Below, piece by piece: positions 36,045 to 45,124 of a stretch of DNA of 64,000 bases. Source of the DNA: Bryobacterales bacterium (GTDB lineage Bacteria; Acidobacteriota; Terriglobia; Bryobacterales; Bryobacteraceae). Positions within the stretch are counted from its first letter, which is position 1. Each line of letters starts with the position of its first letter. The position numbers and the translations under genes are program-made. The stretch spans positions 92,191-156,190 of the forward strand of contig CANFEY010000001.1 of assembly GCA_947446025.1 (NCBI GenBank). The letters are read 5' to 3'. The notes under the pieces are model-generated. The model made no database searches, was not told where the DNA came from, and saw only the letters and a program-made list of their open reading frames with translations.

Positions 36045-37415
36045 ATGTCACTAGAATCTCTCTTGCAGCAAAAGGGCGGAGCAGTAAAGCTACTGCGCAA
36101 CTCGCCGATTGGCCCTTACGTGTACCCCGTGGTCTCGCCCGAGTACACCAATTGGCGTGACGAGCAGCGCAGCTGGCAGAAGACCTGCGTGTTGTTCAAC
36201 CAGAGCTATCACATGTCCGACATGTACGTGAAGGGCCCGGACGCGCTGAAGCTGCTGTCCGCCTTGGGCATCAACACGTTCAAGAATTTCGGCGCGAACA
36301 AGGCGAAGCAGTTTGTCGCGTGCAACTATGACGGCTACGTCATCGGCGACGTGATTCTGTTCGGCCTCGGTGACGATACCTACAACCTGGTCGGTCGTCC
36401 ATCCATCCACAACTGGGTGCAGTATCACTGCGAAACCGGCGGCTACAACGCGAAGTGCACGCGCGACGAACGCGCGGCGGCGCAGAAGGGACCCATCGTC
36501 CGCCAGACCTACCGCTATCAGGTGCAGGGTCCGAACGCGCAGCAGTTGATGGAGAAGGCACTGGGCGGTCCCGTGCCTGAAGTAAAGTTCTTCCAGATGG
36601 ACACCTTCACCATCGCCGGCAAAAAAGTCAGCGCCTTGCGCCACGGCATGGTCGGCCAGCCTGGTTATGAGTTGTTTGGACCGGCGGCGGATGGCGAGAT
36701 CGTCAAGGACGCGTTGGTCGAAGCGGGCAAGGACCTGGGTCTGCGCCTCTCCGGTTCGCGCGCGTATTCGTCGAACACGCTGGAGTCCGGCTGGATTCCT
36801 TCGCCGCTCCCCGCCATCTACACCGGCGAGAAGATGAAGGCGTTCCGCGAGTGGCTGGGAGATGACGCCTACGAAGGCATCGGCTCGCTGGGCGGCAGCT
36901 TCTATTCGGAGAACATCGAAGATTACTACTTCACGCCCTACGACCTCGGCTACGGCGGTATGGTGAAGTTCGACCACGACTTCATCGGCCGCGAAGCCCT
37001 GGAAAAGATCGCCCAGGCTTCCAAGCGGACCAAGGTGACCTTGGCGCTCAACGAAGAAGACGTCATGAAGAACGTGATCGGCACGATCTTCGACAAGGGC
37101 GAGCGCGCGAAGTTCATGGAGTTCCCCTCGGCCGTGTACTCCACGTGGCCGTATGACAAGGTGACTAAGAACGGCAAGACCATCGGCGTGTCCACGTGGG
37201 TCGGCTACAGCAGCAACGAAGGCAAGATGCTGACGCTGGCGATCCTGGACAACGAGTTCGCGCATCCCGGCGAGCAGGTCACGTTCGTGTGGGGCCAGCA
37301 ACCCGGCAGCGGCGAGCGCCCGACGGTGGAGAGCCACAAGCAAGTGGAAATCCGCGCGATCGTGAGCCCGGTCCCGTACGCTGAGGTGGCTCGGGATAAT
37401 TACCGCAACACCTAA
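36045..37415 (+). CDS. LigM-like tetrahydrofolate-dependent aryl O-demethylase
   Basis: This 456-residue GcvT-fold protein matches LigM (vanillate/3-O-methylgallate O-demethylase) in length and in N-terminal pattern. Diagnostic stretches are LLRNSPIGPYVYPVV, EYTNWRDEQRSW, CVLFNQSYHMSDMYV, KQFVACNYDGYVIGDVILF and NWVQYHCETGG. Such enzymes move a methoxyl methyl group to tetrahydrofolate, feeding lignin-derived aromatics into central metabolism. The C-terminus carries the second GcvT domain. Substrate specificity is not certain, and other aminomethyltransferase-like activities are possible. It is monocistronic and followed by a hairpin terminator. Confidence 0.85.
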   Translation: MSLESLLQQKGGAVKLLRNSPIGPYVYPVVSPEYTNWRDEQRSWQKTCVLFNQSYHMSDMYVKGPDALKLLSALGINTFKNFGANKAKQFVACNYDGYVIGDVILFGLGDDTYNLVGRPSIHNWVQYHCETGGYNAKCTRDERAAAQKGPIVRQTYRYQVQGPNAQQLMEKALGGPVPEVKFFQMDTFTIAGKKVSALRHGMVGQPGYELFGPAADGEIVKDALVEAGKDLGLRLSGSRAYSSNTLESGWIPSPLPAIYTGEKMKAFREWLGDDAYEGIGSLGGSFYSENIEDYYFTPYDLGYGGMVKFDHDFIGREALEKIAQASKRTKVTLALNEEDVMKNVIGTIFDKGERAKFMEFPSAVYSTWPYDKVTKNGKTIGVSTWVGYSSNEGKMLTLAILDNEFAHPGEQVTFVWGQQPGSGERPTVESHKQVEIRAIVSPVPYAEVARDNYRNT

Positions 37416-37447
37416 CGCTCCGCGAGTTCTTCAAACTGAGTAATCCG

Positions 37448-37483
37448 ATCCGCGCCGCTGTCAGGGAACACGGCGCGGATTTT
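37448..37483 (+). terminator. Hairpin terminator of the ligM-like gene
   Basis: ATCCGCGCCG, a 13-nt loop and CGGCGCGGAT followed by TTT form a 10-bp stem 33 nt after the ligM-like stop. The T tract is short. Confidence 0.75.
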
Positions 37484-37563
37484 CCGTCAAGAGTCTCGCC
37501 GGGAAAGTGCCACTGCGGCCCATACCGAGGGGTCTCTCCAAGCATGGACGCTATATCTAGGGG

Positions 37564-37603
37564 TTGAGTTATTCCCTTGCAATGAGTTAATATATATGTT
37601 AAC
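37564..37603 (+). promoter_or_regulatory. Promoter and palindromic operator of the TAC module
   Basis: TTGAGT (37564-37569) and TTAATA (37587-37592) are spaced by 17 nt, a plausible -35/-10 pair. The 18-bp palindrome GTTAATATATATGTTAAC (37586-37603, arms GTTAA/TTAAC) covers the -10 box. It is a natural binding site for the HigA-type antitoxin and would give autorepression. The region is much more AT-rich than its flanks. Confidence 0.6.
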
Positions 37604-37615
37604 TTCAAAACGTGA

Positions 37616-37996
37616 ATGGGAAGGCCTCAAGCCTACAACGGATCGCGCCTCACCGTCGAGTATGCGCTCGCCTCCAACGGCTGTCCTGGTTTGGACTTTT
37701 ACAACGCGCAGTCACTCCGAGATAAGGCCAAGCTGAATAAACTCTTTCAGTGGCTAGGGGACCATGGCTGGATCAACAATAAAACGAAGTTCAAGCGGAT
37801 AGAGGAAACAGAATTCTTTGAATTCAAGGATTTCCAGATACGCATGCCTTGCTTCAGACAAGGGAACGCTATGATCATCACGCATGGATTCCTCAAGAAG
37901 ACTGGCCCCATACCGCCGCAGGAGATTGCTCGGGCCCGCCGGATTGCTGGAGAGGATGCGGAACGGCAGAAGCGGGAAGCGAAGGCACGCTCATGA
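37616..37996 (+). CDS. HigB/Gp49-type (RelE superfamily) toxin of a TAC module
   Basis: This 126-residue protein is about the length of HigB toxins. The C-terminal half has IRMPCFRQGNAMIITHGFLKKTGPIPPQEIARA, which is the diagnostic end of phage Gp49-like/HigB mRNA interferases (hydrophobic strand, HGFxKKT, P-x-x-E-I-x-x-A helix). Such toxins cleave ribosome-bound mRNA. The ATG at 37616 is used, though a GTG at 37612 is close. The stop overlaps the antitoxin ATG (ATGA). Gene order toxin-antitoxin is the hig order. The first 60 residues are less typical. Confidence 0.82.
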   Translation: MGRPQAYNGSRLTVEYALASNGCPGLDFYNAQSLRDKAKLNKLFQWLGDHGWINNKTKFKRIEETEFFEFKDFQIRMPCFRQGNAMIITHGFLKKTGPIPPQEIARARRIAGEDAERQKREAKARS

Positions 37997-38457
37997 TGAC
38001 AGTTTTGACAGAGAGGCCAACAATGCCTAAGACCAAATTTGAAGAATTTGTTCAAGAATATGAGCACCGTCGAGTGTTCGAACAAGAGTCGCTCGCGTTT
38101 GAGGCGACGGAGATGATTTGTACCCTGTTGAAACAGGAAGGTATTCCGAGAGCTGAACTTGCAAAGAGGATCGGGAAGAGTAAGGCCTATGTTACCCAAG
38201 TCTTGAGTGGCGCCCGAAACATGACTTTGCATACATTCGCGGATTTTGCGTTCGCCCTTGGACACAAGGTTGACATTAGAGCCGTCCAGGCAAATCCGGC
38301 TGCTCACCAGACCCTCACGTACAAGGCACCTGTGCCTATTCGCGGTTCCTATGCACATTCTTGGGCGGCTGACTGGCAGATCCCGACCGGGGAAGGGGCA
38401 TTTTCGGCCCTTCCCGCAGTGTGTGAGCCGTTTAGTGAGACGGCTCATGCTGCATAG
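37993..38457 (+). CDS. HigA-type HTH antitoxin with C-terminal tail
   Basis: This 154-residue protein (from the ATG at 37993; an ATG at 38023 with a GAGAGG Shine-Dalgarno sequence is the alternative start) has a central HTH_3/Xre domain. The helix-turn-helix reads EGIPRAELAKRIGKSKAYVTQVLSGARNMTLHTFADFAFALG. About 55 residues follow the HTH and contain aromatic clusters (SYAHSWAADWQIP). In TAC systems such a chaperone-addiction tail is bound by SecB. The tail identity here is inferred from position and composition. It should neutralise the upstream toxin and bind the palindrome. Confidence 0.85.
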   Translation: MMTVLTERPTMPKTKFEEFVQEYEHRRVFEQESLAFEATEMICTLLKQEGIPRAELAKRIGKSKAYVTQVLSGARNMTLHTFADFAFALGHKVDIRAVQANPAAHQTLTYKAPVPIRGSYAHSWAADWQIPTGEGAFSALPAVCEPFSETAHAA

Positions 38458-38477
38458 ATAGGAAACTTGAACGAACA

Positions 38478-38990
38478 ATGTTTATCAAACAGAGTGAGGA
38501 AGCTGTCCGGCAGTCCTTGATTCTGAATGTCAATGCCGCAATTGACGAGATCAGGTTGGCGGAGGCACAGCTTTGGAGTGCGTCGCCTGATGACCTGGGC
38601 ATGGAGGTCGAAACTCAGGTGAAGTTTCGTGCGGCAGAGGTAAGTCGTAAAGAAGGATCAATCATTTTCGCCATTGATTTCGAGTTCATAGCACGCACCT
38701 CCGGTCTAGAGGAGAAACCGAAGGACCTCGTCAAAGTGGCATGCAAACTTGAAGCCTCGTATCACCTCAAGCCCGACTTCGTTCCAACGGAGACGCAAAT
38801 CGAGGCATTCCACAAGGGGAATGTCGTCTTCAATTGCTGGCCGTTCTTTCGGGAATTTGTCCAAAACAGCACAGTCCGGATGCACATACCTCCACCGCCT
38901 ATTCCATTCCTTCGTGTGATGCCCCAGGAAAAGAAGAAGCAGGCTCGGCAGTTGCAAGCAAGTGAAGTAACCAGCAAGCCCGCAGACTAG
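38478..38990 (+). CDS. SecB-like chaperone of a TAC module
   Basis: This 170-residue protein matches the SecB-like group typified by Mycobacterium Rv1957. Aligned features are YHLKPDFVPTETQIEAF followed by WPFFREFVQNSTVRMHIPPPPIPFLRV, corresponding to YHL...PTEEEL and YPYIREYV...T.R...PPL in Rv1957. A beta-rich N-terminal half precedes them. There is no export-secA linkage, so it is not the housekeeping SecB. It lies 20 nt after the antitoxin gene in the same orientation. By analogy it stabilises the antitoxin, and loss of chaperone capacity would free the toxin. Confidence 0.85.
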   Translation: MFIKQSEEAVRQSLILNVNAAIDEIRLAEAQLWSASPDDLGMEVETQVKFRAAEVSRKEGSIIFAIDFEFIARTSGLEEKPKDLVKVACKLEASYHLKPDFVPTETQIEAFHKGNVVFNCWPFFREFVQNSTVRMHIPPPPIPFLRVMPQEKKKQARQLQASEVTSKPAD

Positions 38991-39076
38991 AGGGTCTGGT
39001 CGGAACGACCGTTGTCTACTTAGTGCAAACTGTTTCAAAACTTCGCGCGGCGAGAGTAGTCTTGCCCGTCAAATCA

Positions 39077-39739
39077 CTACATCGCTAGGTAAAACAAACT
39101 CAACCGCGGGAGCTTCGCGGTCTCCAGCAAACGGCGGTCCAGGAACTGACGCTCGAGCATGGCGAGTTGTTCGGTGTTCATCTTGCCTCGGTAGGGCTTC
39201 AACTGCCGGTCGAGCACTTGGCGGGCTTCCACTAGCTGCTCGTCGCTCGCGCTGGCTCGGATGCGGGCGATCATCTTTTCTTCGATGGACGTGAGCCACT
39301 GCTCCATCTCTTCGAGGTTGCTGCGCGTGGCTTCGCAATCGAGCGCGGCGACGGAGTCGGCTAGGTCAGCGTGGCCGGCGTCGCGTAGAGCGGATGCGTT
39401 GCGTTGCAGGTAGGCGGAGAGGTCGGCGTCGGGGAACGGGGCGGGGGCTTCCTTGCGCGTGGGCTTGCCGTCGGCCATGGCTTGGGCTTCGGCTACGATG
39501 GCTTGCGTGCAATACGCTAGCGAGTTCACCTGATGGATGCGCGCTCTCGGAGGACGGGCGCGCCACTTCTCGAACGCGACGTCGATGCCGTGCAGGACGG
39601 CTTCTAGCGGAATGCCGCTGTTCTTCCACGCCTCGATCAACGCCCAGTCGATGGGCGACAAGAGAAACAGGCCAGTGCCTCGGGCGTGCTGGAAATGCTC
39701 CTCGATTTCGGTGAAGTAGTTGAAGTAGTTCTCGGTCAC
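39077..39739 (-). CDS. Hypothetical helical protein
   Basis: This 220-residue protein is almost wholly helical and has no signal sequence. The N-terminus NYFNYFTEIEEHFQHARGTGLFLLSPIDWALIEAWKNSGIPLEAVLHGID is the most conserved-looking part. A C-terminal charged coiled region (about 130-200) follows. I recognise no named domain. It overlaps coaX by 4 nt (ATGA), so it is translated with the CoA pathway gene. That linkage may be an accident of operon structure. Confidence 0.65.
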   Translation of the reverse strand: MTENYFNYFTEIEEHFQHARGTGLFLLSPIDWALIEAWKNSGIPLEAVLHGIDVAFEKWRARPPRARIHQVNSLAYCTQAIVAEAQAMADGKPTRKEAPAPFPDADLSAYLQRNASALRDAGHADLADSVAALDCEATRSNLEEMEQWLTSIEEKMIARIRASASDEQLVEARQVLDRQLKPYRGKMNTEQLAMLERQFLDRRLLETAKLPRLSLFYLAM

Positions 39740-40500
39740 TTAGCGCGGTCCCAGATCAGGCGCAGGCCGTCTAGCGTGAGATCCTCGTCGTAGATCTTGA
39801 CGAAGCGCGACGCCTTTGTGATAGCTTCGCCTTGGCCGCCGGTGGCGACTACTTTCGTCGCGGGGCCAAGCTCGGCGATCATGCGTTCGGTGAGGCCGTC
39901 GATCATGCCGATGAAGCCGTAGTAGAGGCCGCTGGTAATGCTGCCGACGGTGTTGGACCCGATGAGTTTTTCGGGTTCGCGGAAATCGACCATGGGGAGG
40001 CGCGCGGTTTTCGCGAACAGGCCGGAAATGGACATGCCGATGCCGGGGCAGATGACGCCGCCGAGGAAGTCGCCGGTGGGCCCAACGATGTCGAAGTTGA
40101 TGGTGGTGCCCAGGTCGACCACGATGCAGGGGGCCCCGTATTTGGCGCGGGCGGCGACGGAGTTCACAAGGCGGTCTGCGCCGACGTCGCGGGGGTTGTC
40201 GTAGTGGACGGCGATGCCGAGATTGGTGGACGCGTTGACGAACATCGGCTGGCGGTCGAAGTAGCGCCTCGACATGGCTTCGAGCGGCTGGTCGACGGCG
40301 GGGACCACGCTCGAGATGATGACGCCATGGACGCGGGTGAGGTCGAGGCCGGCGAGCGTAAAGAGGTTGCGGAGGAGAATGCCCCACTCGTCGGCGGTCT
40401 GTTCGCGGATGGTGCGGAGGCGCCAGCGGCCCGCGAGTTGGGGGCCGTCGAAGGCTCCGATGGTGATGTTGGTGTTGCCGACGTCTAGAGCTAGTAACAT
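39736..40500 (-). CDS. coaX: Type III pantothenate kinase
   Basis: This 254-residue enzyme phosphorylates pantothenate in the first committed step of coenzyme A synthesis. Motifs are LLALDVGNTNITIGAFDG (phosphate 1), GADRLVNSVAARAKYG, VVDLGTTINFDIVG and GGVICPGIGMS, all typical of CoaX of the ASKHA fold. The ATG at 40500 is the correct start, as upstream in-frame codons do not encode the conserved N-terminus. CoaX uses a monovalent cation and is not feedback-inhibited by CoA. Confidence 0.95.
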   Translation of the reverse strand: MLLALDVGNTNITIGAFDGPQLAGRWRLRTIREQTADEWGILLRNLFTLAGLDLTRVHGVIISSVVPAVDQPLEAMSRRYFDRQPMFVNASTNLGIAVHYDNPRDVGADRLVNSVAARAKYGAPCIVVDLGTTINFDIVGPTGDFLGGVICPGIGMSISGLFAKTARLPMVDFREPEKLIGSNTVGSITSGLYYGFIGMIDGLTERMIAELGPATKVVATGGQGEAITKASRFVKIYDEDLTLDGLRLIWDRAK

Positions 40501-40528
40501 TGCTTGATGTTCGATGCCTCCGGCATCC

Positions 40529-41170
40529 CTAGATGGGCCGGACTCCGCCGGCAAGAATCATGGTCTCTGATCCGTTGTCTTCGCGCAATCGGAGAAACCC
40601 TTGGGAATCGAGTCCGCACGTGACGCCCTCGCGGTCCCCTGCGCGGACGCGGCGTCCTATGGCGTAGCTTGAGGCCTGCTCGAATTGGCGGCGGATTTCC
40701 TCGGAGGGCAGGACGCAGAAGCGCTCCACTGCGGGAACCAATGCGGTCAGCACTTCTTCGCGTGTTGTGGGGATTCCTTCAAGCGAAAGTGATGTCGCGG
40801 GCGTATCGAGGCCGTCCGGGAAACTGCTCTGCGCGACGTTGATGCCGATGCCGGCGATCACCACCTCGCCTTCGGTTTGCGCGAGGATGCCCGCGACTTT
40901 GCGCTCGCCCAGAAGTACGTCGTTGGGCCAGCGCAGATCGGCGGGCTCGCCGATCACACTGCGCACGGCTAGCCCGAGGGCCAGAGTCAGCAGCGGGGAC
41001 GGGTGCATCACGATGGAAACATACAACCCTTCGCCGGGTGGTGAGTGCCACACGCGGCCCATCCGCCCCATGCCCGCAGTTTGTTCATCGGCGACGATGA
41101 CGCGCCCAAGCTGCGGATCGCGCCGCGCTTCTAGCATGGTGGAATCGAGAGTAGAAAACCACTCGATCAT
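40529..41170 (-). CDS. birA: Biotin--[acetyl-CoA-carboxylase] ligase, catalytic-domain-only
   Basis: This 213-residue BPL attaches biotin to carboxylase carrier domains. The [23 protein letters not shown] segment carries the biotinyl-AMP loop (GRGRxGRxW variant), and [19 protein letters not shown] is the core Lys motif. There is no N-terminal HTH, so it is a class I enzyme that cannot repress biotin genes. It overlaps valS by 4 nt and lies 28 nt from coaX. Confidence 0.92.
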   Translation of the reverse strand: MIEWFSTLDSTMLEARRDPQLGRVIVADEQTAGMGRMGRVWHSPPGEGLYVSIVMHPSPLLTLALGLAVRSVIGEPADLRWPNDVLLGERKVAGILAQTEGEVVIAGIGINVAQSSFPDGLDTPATSLSLEGIPTTREEVLTALVPAVERFCVLPSEEIRRQFEQASSYAIGRRVRAGDREGVTCGLDSQGFLRLREDNGSETMILAGGVRPI

Positions 41171-43671
41171 TCCGACAGCGCGGTGCGCAGCTTCGCTACC
41201 TGCGCCTCGTATTCCGCCTGCTTGGCGCGCATGCCGTCGGTGATTTTCTGCGGAGCCTTGGACATGAAGCCCTCGTTCGACAGCTGTTTCTGCGAGTTGG
41301 CGATGATTTTTTCGAGGTCAGCGATTTCCTTCTCGACCTTCGCGCGGTCTACTTTGAGAGCGAGCTTCAGCCGGTATGGATCTTCATCGCGGAATTCGAG
41401 CTTCACGCGCGCGAGGCGCGAGATCGCATCCACGTTGCGCTGCGCTACTGCGAGCCGGTCTCCCGTAGCCGACAAGATTGCGTCCACCGTTTGTTTGGGG
41501 TCCACGTTCGCATCGGCGCGTTGTGTGCGCGCATCAGTGATGATCGCCTGCACCGCGGCCATCTCTTCTTCCGCCGCCGGATCGGGCGCACTGTCGCCGA
41601 GCGGATAACGCTCCATCGCGATCGTTTTGCCACCCAACTCGAGGCGCTGCCACAACTCTTCCGTGATGAACGGCATCAACGGATGCAGCAGCCGCAGGGC
41701 CTGCTCATAGACAACGTACGCGAAGCTCCAATCTTCGTCGAGCTTCTTCAGTTCCAGATACCAGTCGCAGAAGTCGCCCCACCAGAAGTGATACAACGTC
41801 TCCGCCGTCTGATCGTAACGGTGCTGCTCAAAACACCGGTTCGCCGCCGCCGCGGCCTCATTCAAGCGATGCGCGATCCAGCGGTCGGCCAGCGAAACCG
41901 GCGCACCCGAGCCTTCCTTGGGCTTCGAGAACAACAACCGCGACGCGTTCCAGATCTTGTTGGCGAAGGCTCGCTCGGCGTCAATGCGAGTCTCACTCAA
42001 CGCGATGTCACCGCCGGGAGCCGCGCTCACCAGCAACGCGAAACGCACGGCGTCAGTGCCGTACTTCTCGTTGAGCACTAGCGGGTCGATCACGTTGCCC
42101 TTGGTCTTGGACATCTTCTGCCGGTCGGCGTCACGCACCAGTCCGTGAATGTGGATCTGGCGGAACGGCACATCGCCCATGATCTCCATGCCGAACATCA
42201 CCATGCGCGCGGCCCAGAAGAAGATGATGTCGAAGCCGGTGACGAGGAGTGACGTTGGATAGAATGCCTTGAGGTCCGCAGTTTCGTCCGGCCAGCCGAG
42301 CGTTGAAAACGGCCACAGGCCGCTCGAAAACCACGTATCGAGCACGTCGCGGTCCTGCTTTAGATCCTTTGACCCACACTTGCAACACTCGGTGGGATCT
42401 TCGCGCGCGACGGTCACCTCGCTGCACGCCGCGCAATGCCACGCAGGGATGCGATGACCCCACCACAGCTGGCGTGAGATGCACCAATCGCGGATGTTTT
42501 CCATCCAATGGAAGTAAGTCTTGCCCCAGTTCTCCGGCACGAAGGTGATGCGCCCGTCGCGCACCGCCGCAATCGCGGGCTCAGCCAAGGGCTTCATCTT
42601 CATCCACCACTGCGTGGACACCAGCGGTTCGACCACGGTGCGGCAGCGATGGCACTGGCCGATCGACAGCTTGTGCGGCTCGATCTTTTCGAGCACGCCC
42701 AGTTCTTCCAATTTCGCCACCACAGCCTTGCGAGCCTCAAAGCGCTCCATGCCGGCGAATGCCCCTGCAGCCGCCGTCATCTTGCCGTCCTCGCCGATGA
42801 CTTGGATGCTCGCGAGCCCGTGGCGCTTGCCCGCCTCGAAGTCGTTTGGATCGTGCGCAGGAGTAATCTTCACAGCACCGGTGCCGAAGCCCAGCTCCGC
42901 CATGTTGTCGAGGATCACCGGGATCTCGCGGTCCGTCAACGGCAGTGAGACTTTCGTGCCGCCCAACGTCGCCGCGCGTGGATCTTCGGGATTGATGGCG
43001 ACGGCGGTATCACCTAGCATCGTCTCCGGCCGCGTGGTCGCCACGACAAGTCCGGGAGCGTAGCGGATGTGCCACAAGCTGCCGTCTTTGTCTTCGTGTT
43101 CTACTTCCAGGTCACTCAGCACGGTCTGGCACCGGGGGCACCAGTTGAGCATGTAGTCACCGCGATAGATCAGGCCTTTTTCATAGAGCCGCACGAACAC
43201 TTCGCGGACCGCGCGGGAAAGGCCCGGGTCCATGGTGAAGCGTTCGCGCGACCAATCGCAGCTCACGCCGGACGCCTTCATCTGTTCGACGATGCGTCCT
43301 CCGTTTTTCTCTTTCCACTTCCAGACGCGTTCCAGGAACTCCTCGCGCGGGATGTCGCGCTTGGATTTGCCCTCTTCGGCCTGCAACTGGCGATCAACCA
43401 TCAGCTCCGTCGCGATGCCCGCGTGATCGGTACCGGGAACCCACAGAGTGCGCTCGCCGCGCATGCGATGCCAGCGGATCAGCGCGTCGATGATGGCGTG
43501 CTCGAACATGTGGCCCATGTGAAGCGAGCCAGTGACGTTCGGCGGCGGGATCGCCAGCGAAAAGTAAGGCGTGCCAGGCTCCGCCTCAACGCGGAACATT
43601 TCTTCATTGACCCAGCGGGCCGCCCAATGCGGTTCAAACCGCTGGGGTTCATAGACCTTCTCAATTTCCAT
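41167..43671 (-). CDS. valS: Valyl-tRNA synthetase
   Basis: This 834-residue class I synthetase has [14 protein letters not shown] (HIGH motif, about residues 44-57) and [12 protein letters not shown] (KMSKS motif). It also has the editing CP1 domain with [14 protein letters not shown] and a C-terminal coiled coil ([19 protein letters not shown]). Length is close to the short bacterial form. A zinc-like CxxC region (CAACSEVT...CCKCGSK) is present in the middle. The gene starts the valS-birA-coaX unit. Confidence 0.97.
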   Translation of the reverse strand: MEIEKVYEPQRFEPHWAARWVNEEMFRVEAEPGTPYFSLAIPPPNVTGSLHMGHMFEHAIIDALIRWHRMRGERTLWVPGTDHAGIATELMVDRQLQAEEGKSKRDIPREEFLERVWKWKEKNGGRIVEQMKASGVSCDWSRERFTMDPGLSRAVREVFVRLYEKGLIYRGDYMLNWCPRCQTVLSDLEVEHEDKDGSLWHIRYAPGLVVATTRPETMLGDTAVAINPEDPRAATLGGTKVSLPLTDREIPVILDNMAELGFGTGAVKITPAHDPNDFEAGKRHGLASIQVIGEDGKMTAAAGAFAGMERFEARKAVVAKLEELGVLEKIEPHKLSIGQCHRCRTVVEPLVSTQWWMKMKPLAEPAIAAVRDGRITFVPENWGKTYFHWMENIRDWCISRQLWWGHRIPAWHCAACSEVTVAREDPTECCKCGSKDLKQDRDVLDTWFSSGLWPFSTLGWPDETADLKAFYPTSLLVTGFDIIFFWAARMVMFGMEIMGDVPFRQIHIHGLVRDADRQKMSKTKGNVIDPLVLNEKYGTDAVRFALLVSAAPGGDIALSETRIDAERAFANKIWNASRLLFSKPKEGSGAPVSLADRWIAHRLNEAAAAANRCFEQHRYDQTAETLYHFWWGDFCDWYLELKKLDEDWSFAYVVYEQALRLLHPLMPFITEELWQRLELGGKTIAMERYPLGDSAPDPAAEEEMAAVQAIITDARTQRADANVDPKQTVDAILSATGDRLAVAQRNVDAISRLARVKLEFRDEDPYRLKLALKVDRAKVEKEIADLEKIIANSQKQLSNEGFMSKAPQKITDGMRAKQAEYEAQVAKLRTALSE

Positions 43672-43711
43672 GGGAACTTTGATTCTAACGCGGTGGCCAC
43701 CGTTTTGGAGT

Positions 43712-44287
43712 TTAGCGCAGGTCTTCGTTCAGCAGTTCTTCCAGCAGGTCGTCGACTTTGAGAAAACGTGCCCAGTGGTGCATGTACTCGTAGTCCAGAG
43801 TCTTGCGATTGGGCCGCAGCACGCCCCGCACGTCTTGCCATTGCCGCTCCGAAGACTGGCCGCCTGCGAGATACCACTCCAATTTTCGCAAAATGGTGTC
43901 TTCCGCAGTCGCCACCGCGCATTCGATTGGATCACCGAAAGTCCGAACGTCCATGAATTTCCTCCGCTCGAAAGAGGCACGACTATAGGCGTCCTGCTTG
44001 AGTGGAAAGATGTCGAACTTGTAGACCGTCGCAGTGTGGATGATGTTGAAGGAACGCTGCCGCTCAATTGCGTCGCGGGCCGTAACCGGATCGAGGTAAA
44101 ACTCAGCCCCCAATAGGCCAGCGAACTCGTCGACTTGATCACGCCGCAGATCGGCGACGAAATCGACGTCCATTGTCGAGCGCGGGATGCCGTGCGCGGA
44201 ACTGGCTACCGAGCCACCAATCAGGTAGGGGATCTCCATTCGATCCATGACCGAGAGTATCCGCTCCAGGGCGTCAGAGGTGGTCAT
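43712..44287 (-). CDS. Nucleotidyltransferase-fold protein, paired with an upstream small gene
   Basis: This 191-residue protein starts at the ATG at 44287. The [24 protein letters not shown] motif contains the pol-beta-type G-S...D-x-D metal site of minimal nucleotidyltransferases, and a second acidic residue lies in YKFDIFPL. The later [26 protein letters not shown] region is typical of NTase proteins in two-gene modules. Toxin-antitoxin and abortive-infection NTases share this fold. The small upstream gene overlaps it by 14 nt, as in such modules. No function is proven. Confidence 0.78.
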   Translation of the reverse strand: MTTSDALERILSVMDRMEIPYLIGGSVASSAHGIPRSTMDVDFVADLRRDQVDEFAGLLGAEFYLDPVTARDAIERQRSFNIIHTATVYKFDIFPLKQDAYSRASFERRKFMDVRTFGDPIECAVATAEDTILRKLEWYLAGGQSSERQWQDVRGVLRPNRKTLDYEYMHHWARFLKVDDLLEELLNEDLR

Positions 44288-44543
44288 TATCGTCGGGGAC
44301 CCAGCCGTAGGCGGCGAGCACAAGTTCGCGCGGCAGATGGCGGGCGGCGGCGCGGATGCGGACTTCCTGCTCGGATGCTTCAGGATACGCTGCGCGGACG
44401 CCCGCTTCATTCATACGTAGAGCGAATTCGCTAAGTTGTAGCGCCGCATCGATGCGTTCTCCAGGAGTTTTCCTGCGTAGCAGTTCCCGCCACACTTCCA
44501 TGGTGTGCGGATCGGTATCCGTGTGCTCTTCCGGATGTCGCAT
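44274..44543 (-). CDS. Small helical partner of the nucleotidyltransferase
   Basis: This roughly 89-residue protein starts at the ATG at 44543, or a later ATG at residue 15. It contains ERIDAALQLSEFALRMNEAGVRAAYPEASEQEVRIRAAARHLPRELVLAAYGW. Small proteins with an R-L-x-x-A...E-F...R...P-E-x-S-E-x-E-V pattern often precede NTase genes of this type. I infer that it is an antitoxin- or regulator-like partner. The alternative is an unrelated hypothetical protein. Confidence 0.65.
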   Translation of the reverse strand: MRHPEEHTDTDPHTMEVWRELLRRKTPGERIDAALQLSEFALRMNEAGVRAAYPEASEQEVRIRAAARHLPRELVLAAYGWVPDDNDHL

Positions 44544-44565
44544 CGAACTTTCATCATAGCGCGGG

Positions 44566-44571
44566 TACAAT
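44566..44571 (+). promoter_or_regulatory. -10 hexamer TACAAT of the DinB gene
   Basis: TACAAT lies 7 nt before the ATG at 44579 in the short divergent spacer. Confidence 0.45.
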
Positions 44572-44578
44572 AGGACCT

Positions 44579-45124
44579 ATGAACCATTATGGAGCCAAAG
44601 ACATTGCGGCGAGTTTCCGCACTGTCCGTAACAACACGCTGAAGATTGCTGAAGAAATTCCGGAAGACAAGTACAGCTTTAGCCCCGCTGAGGGCTCGCG
44701 GACCATCGCGCAGACTCTGATCCACATCTCAAACGTCCACAAGTTCGCGCTGGCGATTCATCGCGACAACGTGCTTTCCACACTGGAGGGCTTCAGCTTC
44801 ATGGCGCTGATGGGGCCGATGATGGCCAGTGAGCAGGAGCCGATGACGAAGGCGCAGATCATCGCGCGTCTTGCCGCCGCGGGAGACGAGTTCGAAGGCT
44901 GGGTTAAGGGCCTTTCCGACGACTTCCTGGGCCAAGTGGTGAGCATGCCTCCCGGTGGCAGCCCGCCGTCGCGCACGCGCTTTGACATGTTGATCGCGGT
45001 GAAGGAGCACGAAATGCACCATCGCGGGCAGTTGATGCTGGTGGAGCGCTTGCTGGGCATCACGCCGCACTTGACGCGCGACATGCAGGCTCGCATGGCC
45101 GCTATGCAGGCCGCGCAGAAGTAG
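44579..45124 (+). CDS. DinB-family protein
   Basis: This 181-residue four-helix-bundle protein has the three metal-binding histidine regions expected of DinB enzymes. These are TLIHISNVHKFAL near 44 and LIAVKEHEMHHRGQL near 140, with the HxxxH spacing intact. Bundle members act as low-molecular-weight thiol transferases or similar hydrolases. The gene overlaps the convergent sensor kinase by 23 nt. Unlike the DUF1569 gene, it has the full helix set. Confidence 0.85.
   Translation: MNHYGAKDIAASFRTVRNNTLKIAEEIPEDKYSFSPAEGSRTIAQTLIHISNVHKFALAIHRDNVLSTLEGFSFMALMGPMMASEQEPMTKAQIIARLAAAGDEFEGWVKGLSDDFLGQVVSMPPGGSPPSRTRFDMLIAVKEHEMHHRGQLMLVERLLGITPHLTRDMQARMAAMQAAQK

Noticed and set aside
36090..37343. 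Long minus-strand frame opposite the ligM-like gene (417 codons)
   Set aside because: It has shadow composition (Val/Leu/Arg-rich, no motif) and full overlap with a conserved gene.
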